Virus record (IMG/VR): IMGVR_UViG_3300042504_002519
Coordinates: 1-64,000 of that record
DNA from: a virus
Strand: one strand, 5' to 3'
DNA length: 64,000 bases
Shown: positions 55,347 to 63,282 of the stretch, piece by piece
Numbering within the stretch: the stretch's first letter is position 1
Layout: each line of letters begins with the position of its first letter
The notes under the pieces: model-generated
The model's database searches: none
What the model saw: only the letters and a program-made list of their open reading frames with translations
What the model was told of the DNA's origin: nothing
Position numbers and translations under genes: made by a program

Positions 55347-56099
55347 TTAGTTCACCCCTGGATAGGTCCATCGAGCCCGGTAGCCCCGGCCATCAATATG
55401 CACAAACCCCTGGCCCCGGGCTAGCCCGCCTCGACTAGCCCACCATGGATCCAAACGATTATACACATTCACCAACGATACACCAGGGATGTGAAAGTCC
55501 ACGGCATCGCCAACCATATGCCGACTCTGGCTGGCACCGCCTATCCTGCGGTTAGTCACCGGATCCCGATACCAGGAGTTAACCACGACTGGTGCGCCGC
55601 CGAATAGGCCACGAACATTCTGCATCACCTCAGCGATCTTGATAATTTTGTAGACCACATCCGGGTTAGCAGGTTGCCGGTAGCTGCCAGCGCTATCGAC
55701 ATGGAGCGCTTCACCCCAGGTAAAGCTCTGGCTTTTTAGGCCAATTGAGTCGGTGCTGTAGTAGTTGCCATTGAACCCTGGCAGGACGATGCCATAGCCT
55801 TTGGCGGTATCGCTGGGGGTATCCTTGGGGTCATTATCCACGCCATGGCCCTGGGGATCCATGCAATGCTGGGCGTAGACCCACCAGGTATTTTTGCGGG
55901 ATGGGTGCAGGGTGGCCAGGTTGAAGCCTGTGGCATCGACGGTGAAGCAAATGTGGCCATGCTCATGGCGATAGGCAAGGATCGGTAGCACCGTACCCCG
56001 GATTACCTTGGCTACATCCTCAATGGGAAAGCTGGCCGCTGGCTCATGGCTAGGCTTCAGGTAGGTATCGACGGTAATGGTGATGGTGGGGCGTTCCAT
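55347..56099 (-). CDS. M15-type D-Ala-D-Ala carboxypeptidase (endolysin candidate)
   Basis: 250 aa. The C-terminal M15 domain carries its metal ligands: SRHMVGDAVDFHIPG (H-x6-D) and QGFVHIDGRGYRARW (HxD), with NSWYRDPVTNRRIGGASQ before them. An N-terminal domain (residues 1-120, CMDPQGHGVDNDPKD) is unrecognised and could bind the wall. It would cleave peptidoglycan cross-links for lysis or entry. A short membrane protein gene overlaps its start, a lysis-cassette arrangement. Confidence 0.82.
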   Translation of the reverse strand: MERPTITITVDTYLKPSHEPAASFPIEDVAKVIRGTVLPILAYRHEHGHICFTVDATGFNLATLHPSRKNTWWVYAQHCMDPQGHGVDNDPKDTPSDTAKGYGIVLPGFNGNYYSTDSIGLKSQSFTWGEALHVDSAGSYRQPANPDVVYKIIKIAEVMQNVRGLFGGAPVVVNSWYRDPVTNRRIGGASQSRHMVGDAVDFHIPGVSLVNVYNRLDPWWASRGGLARGQGFVHIDGRGYRARWTYPGVN

Positions 56100-56212
56100 A
56101 GCATCTCCTGGGTGATATAGCCTCGTCGGCCACTACCAGAACGCCTGCGGCCTGCATCCTGGATCCAAACGGCAGCAATGACGATAGTTAGTAGCAGGGC
56201 GATAGTACGCAT
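56057..56212 (-). CDS. Small membrane protein, holin-like candidate (51 aa)
   Basis: MRTIALLLTIVIAAVWIQDA gives one membrane segment or uncleaved signal anchor, then a basic stretch (GRRRSGSGRRGYI). It overlaps the M15 peptidase start by 43 nt in another frame and follows a late element. Size, position and topology suggest a pinholin or release factor, not proven. Confidence 0.45.
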   Translation of the reverse strand: MRTIALLLTIVIAAVWIQDAGRRRSGSGRRGYITQEMLWNAPPSPLPSIPT

Positions 56213-56236
56213 GGCTGGACCGGGCTAGCTAGCTAT

Positions 56237-56246
56237 AGGGTGCCCA
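56237..56246 (-). promoter_or_regulatory. Late element TGGGCACCCT upstream of the lysis pair
   Basis: Leftward TGGGCACCCTATAGC, 24 nt before the ATG at 56212. Confidence 0.58.
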
Positions 56247-56321
56247 GCCGGTTGACAGCCACTAGCCTACGGTTTATAGTTGGGTTGTGCCCTGCACACG
56301 AACTCCTAACTCTCTGCCCTC

Positions 56322-56350
56322 AGCACCTTGGGAAAATGCTGGGGGTTTTT
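56322..56350 (+). terminator. Rho-independent terminator
   Basis: CAGCA/TGCTG stem extended by C-G pairs, followed by TTTTTT. Rightward, just before the next late element; it insulates the Cys-motif/HExxH unit. Confidence 0.55.
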
Positions 56351-56357
56351 TATTGAC

Positions 56358-56367
56358 TGGGCACCCT
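56358..56367 (+). promoter_or_regulatory. Late element TGGGCACCCT for Cys-motif gene C
   Basis: TGGGCACCCTAGGG, 21 nt before the ATG at 56389. Confidence 0.6.
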
Positions 56368-56388
56368 AGGGTTAGCGCTAGGCAGCCT

Positions 56389-57447
56389 ATGCTAATCAAA
56401 ATTGACAACCCTATCCTTGGCTTCATAGACTTTAAGTCGGCCAAAGGTGGCAGCAAAAAGTGCGTTAAGGGCAAAGTGTGTGGCCTCACCTGCATCGCTA
56501 AAAGCCGGGTGTGTCGGATCGAGCTGAAAGGGGCCAATAAGGCAGCCAGCAAATGGCTGGTCAGCCAAAATACTTCGACAGATGACGGCCCACCAACAAT
56601 GAAAGGCCGCATCGAACGAGGCATCGAGCTATATCGGGAAGAGTTGAAGGCGATTGATCTGGCCATGGCTGAACAACAATCAGCCCGGGCCAACGCATGG
56701 GTTCTATACGATCAGGCAGTAGCAGAAATTAAAGCCTTTCGGGCGCAGAACCCGGATCTGCCGATCCCGCGACCACTCCTCAGCAGCCTAGCCAATGCGT
56801 CGAAAGAACAACAACGGCTTGATCGTATTGCCAACAACTCTGAAGTGGACAAAGCCTTCGGTGCATTGCGAGGCAAGATGCTCGCCAACGGTGATATTGC
56901 CGCGGCGACAGATAAGGTTGGCCGCATATCAATAGATGCTGACCTTCCCGCCGTCAAGATCAGCAACCAAAGCGTGGAGGATGAGCTCAAGGATCTGCAT
57001 AGAATTAGCAGCAACCGTGTCGAGCGACTAAACAAAGTATGGCAGGATCCAGACCGCGAACGGGCCTACGCCGACGATGAAGGCATTATCAATGTAGGCA
57101 AGGTAGACGATCTAGTTAATCCTCGAGCACTATGGCATGAGTTCGGCCATCACATAGAGTTTGAGGATGACAACGTCAAGGCGGCGGCTAACGACTTCAT
57201 TCAGCAACGCCGAGATGGGTCTCCGCCGCAGAGGCTAAACGAGCTAGCTCCAGGATCGAACTACAACGACGACGAAATGGCCTATCCTGGCCGATTCATC
57301 GATCCTTATATGGGCAAGGTGTATGATGATGGAGGCACCGAGGTGATTTCCATGGGGCTCGAAGGATTCCGATCCGTTGAAGCCATGCGGAAGCTATACA
57401 GAGACGATCCAGAACTCTTTACCTTCATGCTGGGAGTGTTGTCATGA
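56389..57447 (+). CDS. Cys-motif family protein C with HExxH metallopeptidase-like C-terminus
   Basis: 352 aa. Early in the protein is KCVKGKVCGLTCIAKSRVC, the four-Cys motif shared with proteins A and B, followed by NKAASKWLVSQ as in protein B (TASEWVAKQ). A coiled-coil middle leads to a C-terminal domain with ALWHEFGHHIEFEDDN, an HExxH zinc-protease signature, and downstream MAYPGRFIDPYMG, GTEVISMGLEGF, where the Glu in TEVIS could be the third ligand. An overlapping 95-aa acidic gene follows. It lies backwards in the tail operon. A toxin or ejected effector is a reasonable guess. Confidence 0.75.
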   Translation: MLIKIDNPILGFIDFKSAKGGSKKCVKGKVCGLTCIAKSRVCRIELKGANKAASKWLVSQNTSTDDGPPTMKGRIERGIELYREELKAIDLAMAEQQSARANAWVLYDQAVAEIKAFRAQNPDLPIPRPLLSSLANASKEQQRLDRIANNSEVDKAFGALRGKMLANGDIAAATDKVGRISIDADLPAVKISNQSVEDELKDLHRISSNRVERLNKVWQDPDRERAYADDEGIINVGKVDDLVNPRALWHEFGHHIEFEDDNVKAAANDFIQQRRDGSPPQRLNELAPGSNYNDDEMAYPGRFIDPYMGKVYDDGGTEVISMGLEGFRSVEAMRKLYRDDPELFTFMLGVLS

Positions 57448-57731
57448 ACTGGCGCTATCGACTCGACATTTACGATGTAGTAGTTTCGCTGGAAGCTGTT
57501 AGCCCCAACACGCCTGCTCTAGTCGCCTACGAGGGGGACGCGGATGGCATCGATGTCGTCAAATGGAACCTGAGCAATGCCTATGGGGCCTTTGGCCATA
57601 GCTTTGACCCCGAGTCAACCACCGCCACCGACCTCGACTATGCCCTATTCAGCACATTTCCCGGCGATGTCACCCGACTGACGGCTGCACCATCCTATGA
57701 TCCAGGCATCCCCCAGGGTGCCGTCACCTAG
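57444..57731 (+). CDS. Small acidic protein coupled to the HExxH gene (95 aa)
   Basis: Overlaps the previous gene by 4 nt (ATGA), so it is coupled. MNWRYRLDIYDVVVSLEAVS, YEGDADGIDVVKWNLSNAYG, strongly acidic. No family recognised. Its position and charge fit an immunity or chaperone partner for protein C; inference only. Confidence 0.55.
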   Translation: MNWRYRLDIYDVVVSLEAVSPNTPALVAYEGDADGIDVVKWNLSNAYGAFGHSFDPESTTATDLDYALFSTFPGDVTRLTAAPSYDPGIPQGAVT

Positions 57732-58543
57732 CGCTTCGGAATATTCGTTATACCTGGCGTCCTGAAGGCTTGCCCATCCCAGCGGCCAACGATACCCACC
57801 AGGTTGCGGGTCCCATCGTACATCCGCACATCACCTGAGTCTGGATCCGTCGATAGGAAGTACTGGCCAGACTGGATCAAGGCCGTCACCCTCGGGATAT
57901 AGAGCCCCGACTGGGCCTGGAGGTGTGCCTTACCCCTGGCACTACCCTCAGCCCGTTGTCGCTCCGTCAGGGGCAGCCTAGGCCGTCCATCGGTGTTAGG
58001 GGTAGGCGTAGCTGTCGTTGCCTGCTGACCCCGGTCTATGGCGCTGCTAGGCACCTCTAGCAGCTCGATGTCAACCTGCACCCTAGCCGACTGGCCACCC
58101 GCCAGCCAGCCCACCTCGGTCACCGATAGGCTAGTCAGCACACAGGGCGCTAGGACCACCCGCTGAGCCATCACCAGCGACAAGACAGGTGGGTTATAGG
58201 TTTGCTCGCTCAGCTTCGCCTCAGTCAGCGCAGAGAGGCCATCCACCAGGGGCTGGACTGTCTTACCCAGCCACCATGCATCGAGCAACACCCCAGGCAG
58301 GCGTAGGCTACGGCCAGAGGTGTACTGGTACTGCTGGATCGGGGTCTTGGTGGCATAGGTAGCCCCTTCGGCATAGGTGGCCCGGCGCTCCCAGGTGATC
58401 TGGGTTGGGTTATAAAGAAAGTTCCATAGCCTAGCGGTCTGGGCATTGGCGGCGCTGGCATATTCGAGTAGGAAGCATTCCACCTGAGTGCCATGGGTAT
58501 GTTCGCCCCCTGGCAGCCCGTCCATTACATTTTGGTTCCACAT
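57728..58543 (-). CDS. Baseplate/tube-initiation protein
   Basis: 271 aa. FLYNPTQITWERRATYAEGA, IQQYQYTSGRSLRLPGVLLD, QPLVDGLSALTEA resembles the N-terminal domain of phage and contractile-injection-system hub-cap proteins that precede the tape measure gene. The C-terminal 100 residues are an Arg/Thr-rich linker and a LysM-like or beta segment (YIPRVTALIQSGQYFLSTDP). Follows the tape measure gene by 8 nt. Confidence 0.65.
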   Translation of the reverse strand: MWNQNVMDGLPGGEHTHGTQVECFLLEYASAANAQTARLWNFLYNPTQITWERRATYAEGATYATKTPIQQYQYTSGRSLRLPGVLLDAWWLGKTVQPLVDGLSALTEAKLSEQTYNPPVLSLVMAQRVVLAPCVLTSLSVTEVGWLAGGQSARVQVDIELLEVPSSAIDRGQQATTATPTPNTDGRPRLPLTERQRAEGSARGKAHLQAQSGLYIPRVTALIQSGQYFLSTDPDSGDVRMYDGTRNLVGIVGRWDGQAFRTPGITNIPKR

Positions 58544-58551
58544 AGCGCCCC

Positions 58552-60792
58552 CTAGGCCAGGCTAGCCTGCTGATGTTCACTTAGCCAGATCTCGAAATAT
58601 CGCAGCACGTCCATGGCATGGGCTTCGGCAGTGCCAGCACCCAGGTTAATGGTGGGGTTAAAGTTGTAGTTGGTCTGGCCGCCACCGCCCATCGCTGCGC
58701 CTGCAGCAAATACCCTGGCCTGGTCTGGGCGCAGGATAAATTCACTGCTATTGGCGATAACTGGCTTAGCGCCTGGCGGAGCGCTGGCCTGCTCCTGGCC
58801 GATAGCACCCAGCAAGCCACCAAAGGCAACCGGCAACTGCCCCCCGGCCCGGCTAATAGAGGCAAAAGCTTCCGCCCCTGGAAGGTTACTAGCCGTAGAA
58901 CCCACCGTTGAGGTGGCGGGCTGGGCATCGCCACCCATGCCAGGGATCATATTCAGGACTTTATTTTTGATGGCAGTAAACAACTTGCTAATCGCGTCAG
59001 TGACGGTTGTGTGAGCGTTAACCAAGAAGTTTTCAACCCGGGTAATAACACCCATCAGCCCGTTGGCTAGGCCATCACGAATCTTTTGGAACCATTCGAT
59101 AGCCGTAGCAGAGACCGTATCCCAGTTCTTGGCGATCAAGAAAGCCAGAGCCGCAATGCCAGCGGCAACCGCCAGGATAACCAACAATGGCAAACCGATC
59201 AAGGCACCCAGGACCGCCGAGATCAGTCCGGCAAAGGCCATCGTCAATGCGCTGATCAATGCACCGACTAGGACAGTGCTGGCCCAGACGGTAAAGATGG
59301 CTAGCCCTATGAGCAAGACAGCTTTCCAGTCCAGGTTAGATAGGGCTGCACCAATGCCAGACAAAATGACCATGGCCATACGGCCCACCGCCACCAGCAA
59401 AGCACCCAGATCAACTTTTTCTAGGAACCGCCCAATCTGATTGATAAGTGCTGCCAAGATACGCCCCACCTGGCCACCTAGACCGCTCATGTCCAGCCCG
59501 GCCAGGGCGGTGGTGAGGCCATTGAAAATGCTGGCCAGTAGTTCACCGATAGGGGCCTGTTCCAGGAAATTAGCCGCGCCAGACAATAGCCGACCCAGGC
59601 CACCGGTAGCATCGGCCAAAATGTTCCCTAGAAATCCAGCCACATTCTCGCGGATAGTCCCCAAGTTGCTGAGTACCACATCCCGTAGGTTAGCCCCATT
59701 CTCGATCAAGGCTGCAAAGTTAAATACAAAGTCACTAACCGCCTGGATGCCGGTATTGATGCGGTTAAAGGCACCCTGCAAGGCCTTCATCGGGTCCATG
59801 GTGTTGAGCCCCAGCACCGTCCCGAGGGCAGCAATAGGCCCCTTGGTGCCAAATAGGCCCTCCTCCCCGATCAATGACTTGATTACCTCGTTGTAGGCAC
59901 TGAAGGCGCTCTGGGTGCCCTTCATCTGGTCGTCCAGGTCACGCATTACCCCAAAGATGCCGCCACTAGGGTCAAACAACACTGACTTAAAGCCCTGGAT
60001 CAAGCCATCAACCGACTCGCCAGCCTGTTTCTTGAAGTCTTCGGTGATAAATTTCTTGCCAACTTCCTCGATCAGCTTCACCCGGGCTTTGACATCCAGA
60101 TCTCGCAGCGTGGCAACACCTAATTCCTGCAGGCGCTTTTCAATTTCGTTGAGAATAACCGGGTTCTGCTCGAAGAATGCGATAGTGCGCAGCTCCCCCG
60201 TTCCAGCCCCGCTCAGCGCCTTGGTCAGCCCCAGCGATGTATTGCCGATCATTTTGGTGCTAGCTGCTGTTAATGCACCATACGATTCGGAAATACTTGC
60301 CACCGTATTTTCAAAGCCTTGTAGGTCCACTTCGCCATCAACGCCCTTGAAGGCCTCCAGCACATTGTCCTGGATGGTCGTTGCCAGGTTCTTATACTCC
60401 TGGGTGGCTCCAGGCAGAGTGGCGGCTGACTTAGCCAGGCGATTGTTAAGGTTTTCGATGACCGATACAGCCTCTTCATAGCTTTTGCCGGTCAGGCTGG
60501 CAAAGGTGGTGGCAGCATTGATCTGCTCTAGCTGTAGCTGATTGGCCTGGTTGATCGCCCCGGTGATGCTCTGGGCCGCCTCCTGGGCCTTGCCAATGGC
60601 AAAGTTAAAGCCCTGGGTCAGCAAGTTAGCCTTAAAGACTGCCCCAGTCAATGACTCGCTGACGCCCCTATTAACCTGCTGGCTGACGCCATCGAAGGTG
60701 CCACGGATCTGCTGACCAAGGCGCTTGATCGGCCCACTGGCAAAGTCCTGGGCGCTGATCTTGATAAACAGGTTGGATATCAGCCCTTGCAT
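58552..60792 (-). CDS. Tail tape measure protein
   Basis: 746 aa; ATG at 60792 overlaps the stop of the frameshifted chaperone (TGATG). Long helical protein: N-terminal GPIKRLGQQIRGTFDGVSQQ, several Ala/Leu-rich hydrophobic segments about residues 475-565 (VLLIGLAIFTVWASTVLVGA, LPLLVILAVAAGIAALAFLI) as in other tape measures, and C-terminal NYNFNPTINLGAGTAEAHAM. Its length sets tail length; roughly 110 nm if 0.15 nm per residue, by the usual rule. Confidence 0.9.
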   Translation of the reverse strand: MQGLISNLFIKISAQDFASGPIKRLGQQIRGTFDGVSQQVNRGVSESLTGAVFKANLLTQGFNFAIGKAQEAAQSITGAINQANQLQLEQINAATTFASLTGKSYEEAVSVIENLNNRLAKSAATLPGATQEYKNLATTIQDNVLEAFKGVDGEVDLQGFENTVASISESYGALTAASTKMIGNTSLGLTKALSGAGTGELRTIAFFEQNPVILNEIEKRLQELGVATLRDLDVKARVKLIEEVGKKFITEDFKKQAGESVDGLIQGFKSVLFDPSGGIFGVMRDLDDQMKGTQSAFSAYNEVIKSLIGEEGLFGTKGPIAALGTVLGLNTMDPMKALQGAFNRINTGIQAVSDFVFNFAALIENGANLRDVVLSNLGTIRENVAGFLGNILADATGGLGRLLSGAANFLEQAPIGELLASIFNGLTTALAGLDMSGLGGQVGRILAALINQIGRFLEKVDLGALLVAVGRMAMVILSGIGAALSNLDWKAVLLIGLAIFTVWASTVLVGALISALTMAFAGLISAVLGALIGLPLLVILAVAAGIAALAFLIAKNWDTVSATAIEWFQKIRDGLANGLMGVITRVENFLVNAHTTVTDAISKLFTAIKNKVLNMIPGMGGDAQPATSTVGSTASNLPGAEAFASISRAGGQLPVAFGGLLGAIGQEQASAPPGAKPVIANSSEFILRPDQARVFAAGAAMGGGGQTNYNFNPTINLGAGTAEAHAMDVLRYFEIWLSEHQQASLA

Positions 60793-61252
60793 CACCTACG
60801 CCTCATGGATCGGTTCTCCGCCTCAACTGCTGCATTGTGGATGGCGATAGCCCGATACAGCCGCAGGATAGGCATTTCCTCATACATTGGCAGGCTGGCA
60901 AAGCTACGGCCACTCAGGTGGTAGACCGTCTCTAGGAATCGGTCGTCGTCGTAGTCGAGGACGCTTGCAAAAAAGGGGCCATCGCCTCTGATATCAAGGC
61001 AAAGTCGCCAATGCTTAGCTCTTCTAGCTGCACCAGGTTGATGTCACTTTGCTCGCCATAGCGAATGCAACAGCGGGCGGCCAGGCGTAGGGCTAGCTCC
61101 ACCTCATCGTCGAGGGGTATGTTCTCCTGCCGCATGGTGCGCCGGATGCCACGGATGTCGCCCACCGTTGGCCCACGGAACCCGATCACCTTGCCATTAG
61201 ATAGCGTTACCTGTCCGGCCCCGTCGTCGTCAGTCAGTCGTTGTAGTTTCAT
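60792..61252 (-). CDS. Tail assembly chaperone, -1 frameshift product
   Basis: Translation starts at 61252, shifts -1 on T-TTT-TTG (60974-60968) and goes on to the stop at 60792, giving about 153 aa. The extension reads ASVLDYDDDRFLETVYHLSG, RSFASLPMYEEMPILRLYRA, IAIHNAAVEAENRS. Same organisation and slippery sequence as P2 E/E+E'. The extension has no start codon of its own that fits. Confidence 0.82.
60932..61252 (-). CDS. Tail assembly chaperone, short (zero-frame) product
   Basis: 106 aa, ending in ASSTTTTTDS. Pattern of phage tail assembly proteins (Mu gp41/P2 gpE type): GQVTLSNGKVIGFRGPTVGD, IRGIRRTMRQENIPLDDEVE, LALRLAARCCIRYGEQSDIN. Overlaps the tube gene by one base. The short and long forms wrap the tape measure during tail assembly. 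Confidence 0.82.
   Translation of the reverse strand: MKLQRLTDDDGAGQVTLSNGKVIGFRGPTVGDIRGIRRTMRQENIPLDDEVELALRLAARCCIRYGEQSDINLVQLEELSIGDFALISEAMAPFLQASSTTTTTDS
60968..60974 (-). other. Programm ribosomal -1 frameshift site (T-TTT-TTG)
   Basis: Zero-frame codons CCT TTT TTG; a -1 slip re-pairs both tRNAs and enters the open extension frame. Seven-base heptamer identical to that of P2 gene E. Confidence 0.8.
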
Positions 61253-61701
61253 CAGCCACGGCTCCAGTCATTGGCCCGACCAGCCAGGGTAAGCATGGAT
61301 ACGTCCTGGCTTTTCTTATCCGACTCGATCAAGGTGAACCGGGTCGGCATGAAGCCATAGACAATAAAGGGAGCGCCAATGCTAACTGGATCTGGGGCGT
61401 ACTCAACCGGCTGGATGGTCAGCGTATAGCCACGGGCATTAACGTCGTTGCCGCGCCGTAGCCTAAAATTTTTCCACAGGGTAATGATTTCGTCATCCGT
61501 CTCGGGCTCATAGGCCTTGGTCAGCCCGATCTCGGCAATAGAGCGGGGCCCTAGGAGCGGGTAGATGCGATTGCTGAAACCATCGGAATATTCCGAAGTC
61601 TGGGTACTGTCATCAATACCCGAAAATGTCTCAAAATAACAGGTCAAGTCCTGCATTGTTACCAAGAACTGGTTCTTGGCAATAGGATTAATTCGTGGCA
61701 T
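61252..61701 (-). CDS. Tail tube protein
   Basis: 149 aa. NQFLVTMQDLTCYFETFSGI, FSNRIYPLLGPRSIAEIGLT, YTLTIQPVEYAPD and MPTRFTLIESDKKSQDVSML fit the T4 gp19/contractile-tail tube family. Usual length and usual place directly after the sheath gene. Late element 27 nt upstream. Confidence 0.85.
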   Translation of the reverse strand: MPRINPIAKNQFLVTMQDLTCYFETFSGIDDSTQTSEYSDGFSNRIYPLLGPRSIAEIGLTKAYEPETDDEIITLWKNFRLRRGNDVNARGYTLTIQPVEYAPDPVSIGAPFIVYGFMPTRFTLIESDKKSQDVSMLTLAGRANDWSRG

Positions 61702-61727
61702 GGCAGTACGTCAGGGTTACTGCTCTT

Positions 61728-61737
61728 AGTGTGCCCA
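61728..61737 (-). promoter_or_regulatory. Late element TGGGCACACT for the tail tube gene
   Basis: Leftward TGGGCACACTAAGAGC, 26 nt before the start at 61701. Confidence 0.62.
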
Positions 61738-61740
61738 GGC

Positions 61741-63234
61741 CTAGCTAGTCCGTTCTACGACCTGATCAATCGCCACCCGAATGACGCCAACGAAGATGCG
61801 CTCAGCGGTCGGGCTAGGGGCCACATAGCTATCAATGCGGATGATGCCATCCTCCAGGTCCAGGGCTGGGTTATTGGTCCGGTCGCAAATGTTTAGAAAG
61901 GCATCAGCAGGCGTTGCGCCAAAGAAAGCACCGCCACTCCAGAACCGATAGGCCACCAGGTCAGCGGTCTCTTTGATGCGGTTGAACAATACGCCCTGGC
62001 CGTCGATCACCGAGAATAGGATCTTGCCATTGGTCAGCGCTGTGTATAGCGTCCGGGCATAGACATTGAGGATGACCCGGGTATTGATAAACCGATAGTA
62101 GGGGCTAACGCTACGGGTTCTAGCCCCATAGACAACGATGCCAAGGCCCTTCAGGTTTTTCACCACATTGATCTGGTTGGCATTGAGGTCAGCGTGTTCG
62201 CTACGGCTTAGTTTGACCAGCACATCCGCCACCCCCCGCAGGGGGAACTGGGGGCCTGCTGGAGGTTGGTTGAAGCCTTGGCTAGCATAACGGCGCAGGG
62301 CAACGGTAGCAGCAGCCAGGGCAGGGCTGATGTCGTCATTGTCGGTATCCTTTAGCCAAGGGCAATAGTAGGCTAGATGGCCCCGGTCGCTGGCATAGAG
62401 CATCCCTTCGGTCTTAAATTCAGCCTTGGTATCATTGCTGCTGGGCGGGCCACTATCAGCAAGGGCCATCCAGTCATAGTTTTCGCTGGCCGCTTTGGCC
62501 TCTAAGGTATTGGCGATCTGGGTGCGCTCAAACTGTCGGGTGAGGCTATAGAATGCCTCCGGGCATACCAGGAAGCCTTGCTCATCATCTTCGTCAAAGC
62601 TATTTTCGATGGCGTAGATGTAGTCCCAATAGTTAGCTGTCGCCGGTGCCGCCACAGCCGCCACCGTCAGGTTAGCGGTTGTTGCTACAGCGGTAAAGGC
62701 CGTAGCGGTGGGGTTCTTTTGACGAATGTAGAACTGGCTATTGGCAAAGACGCTGGCCCCGGCATCGTTGATCTCGTATTCAGCCTCGACGGCGGTATTG
62801 ATAGCGGTGGTGCCATTGATGGCGGTCACCAGGCCGGTGATGATGGTGGTCGCGGTCGGGGCGGGGCTAGCGGGGGCGGTGTAGGTAACCGCAGTGCCAT
62901 TGATGGTGACGGTGAACGCCCCAGCGGTAGTATTGGTGATGGTGACGGTAGTGACAGGGGCGATGGCCGCCTTGACGTAGTAGAACTGCCCATTGGGCAC
63001 ATTGCGAAAGAAAAAGGCAAGGTTATTTAGGTTGACGGCACTCGAGCTGGTAAAGACATTCTCGAAGTCGTCAACACTGATCACCTGGGTGGGAGTATTG
63101 GCGGTGCCACCGGTGGCGGTGCCAACATAGTAGACCCGGTTGAAGGGGGCGATAGTCGCTGGAATAGGCCCCTCAGCGTTTTCGTAGACGTAGACGCCTG
63201 GAGCGGTTTGGGTAGCAGCGTTGAGGGCAACCAT
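61741..63234 (-). CDS. Tail sheath protein
   Basis: About 497 aa from the ATG at 63234 (MVALNAATQTAPGVYVYENA), which lies 24 nt downstream of a late element; a longer frame starts inside the element. Sheath motifs: PFNRVYYVGTATGGTANTPT, QGFLVCPEAFYSLTRQFERT, GPQFPLRGVADVLVKLSRSE, LKGLGIVVYGARTRS, YRFINTRVILNVYARTLYTA. A beta insert (VTTVTITNTTAGAFTVTING) is a surface-exposed domain. Contraction drives injection. Confidence 0.93.
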   Translation of the reverse strand: MVALNAATQTAPGVYVYENAEGPIPATIAPFNRVYYVGTATGGTANTPTQVISVDDFENVFTSSSAVNLNNLAFFFRNVPNGQFYYVKAAIAPVTTVTITNTTAGAFTVTINGTAVTYTAPASPAPTATTIITGLVTAINGTTAINTAVEAEYEINDAGASVFANSQFYIRQKNPTATAFTAVATTANLTVAAVAAPATANYWDYIYAIENSFDEDDEQGFLVCPEAFYSLTRQFERTQIANTLEAKAASENYDWMALADSGPPSSNDTKAEFKTEGMLYASDRGHLAYYCPWLKDTDNDDISPALAAATVALRRYASQGFNQPPAGPQFPLRGVADVLVKLSRSEHADLNANQINVVKNLKGLGIVVYGARTRSVSPYYRFINTRVILNVYARTLYTALTNGKILFSVIDGQGVLFNRIKETADLVAYRFWSGGAFFGATPADAFLNICDRTNNPALDLEDGIIRIDSYVAPSPTAERIFVGVIRVAIDQVVERTS

Positions 63235-63258
63235 AGCAGCTTGGGATAGACTGCTTTT

Positions 63259-63268
63259 AGTGTGCCCA
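63259..63268 (-). promoter_or_regulatory. Late element TGGGCACACT for the sheath gene
   Basis: Leftward TGGGCACACTAAAAGCAG, followed 24 nt later by the ATG at 63234. Confidence 0.62.
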
Positions 63269-63282
63269 GCCATGGATCCAGG

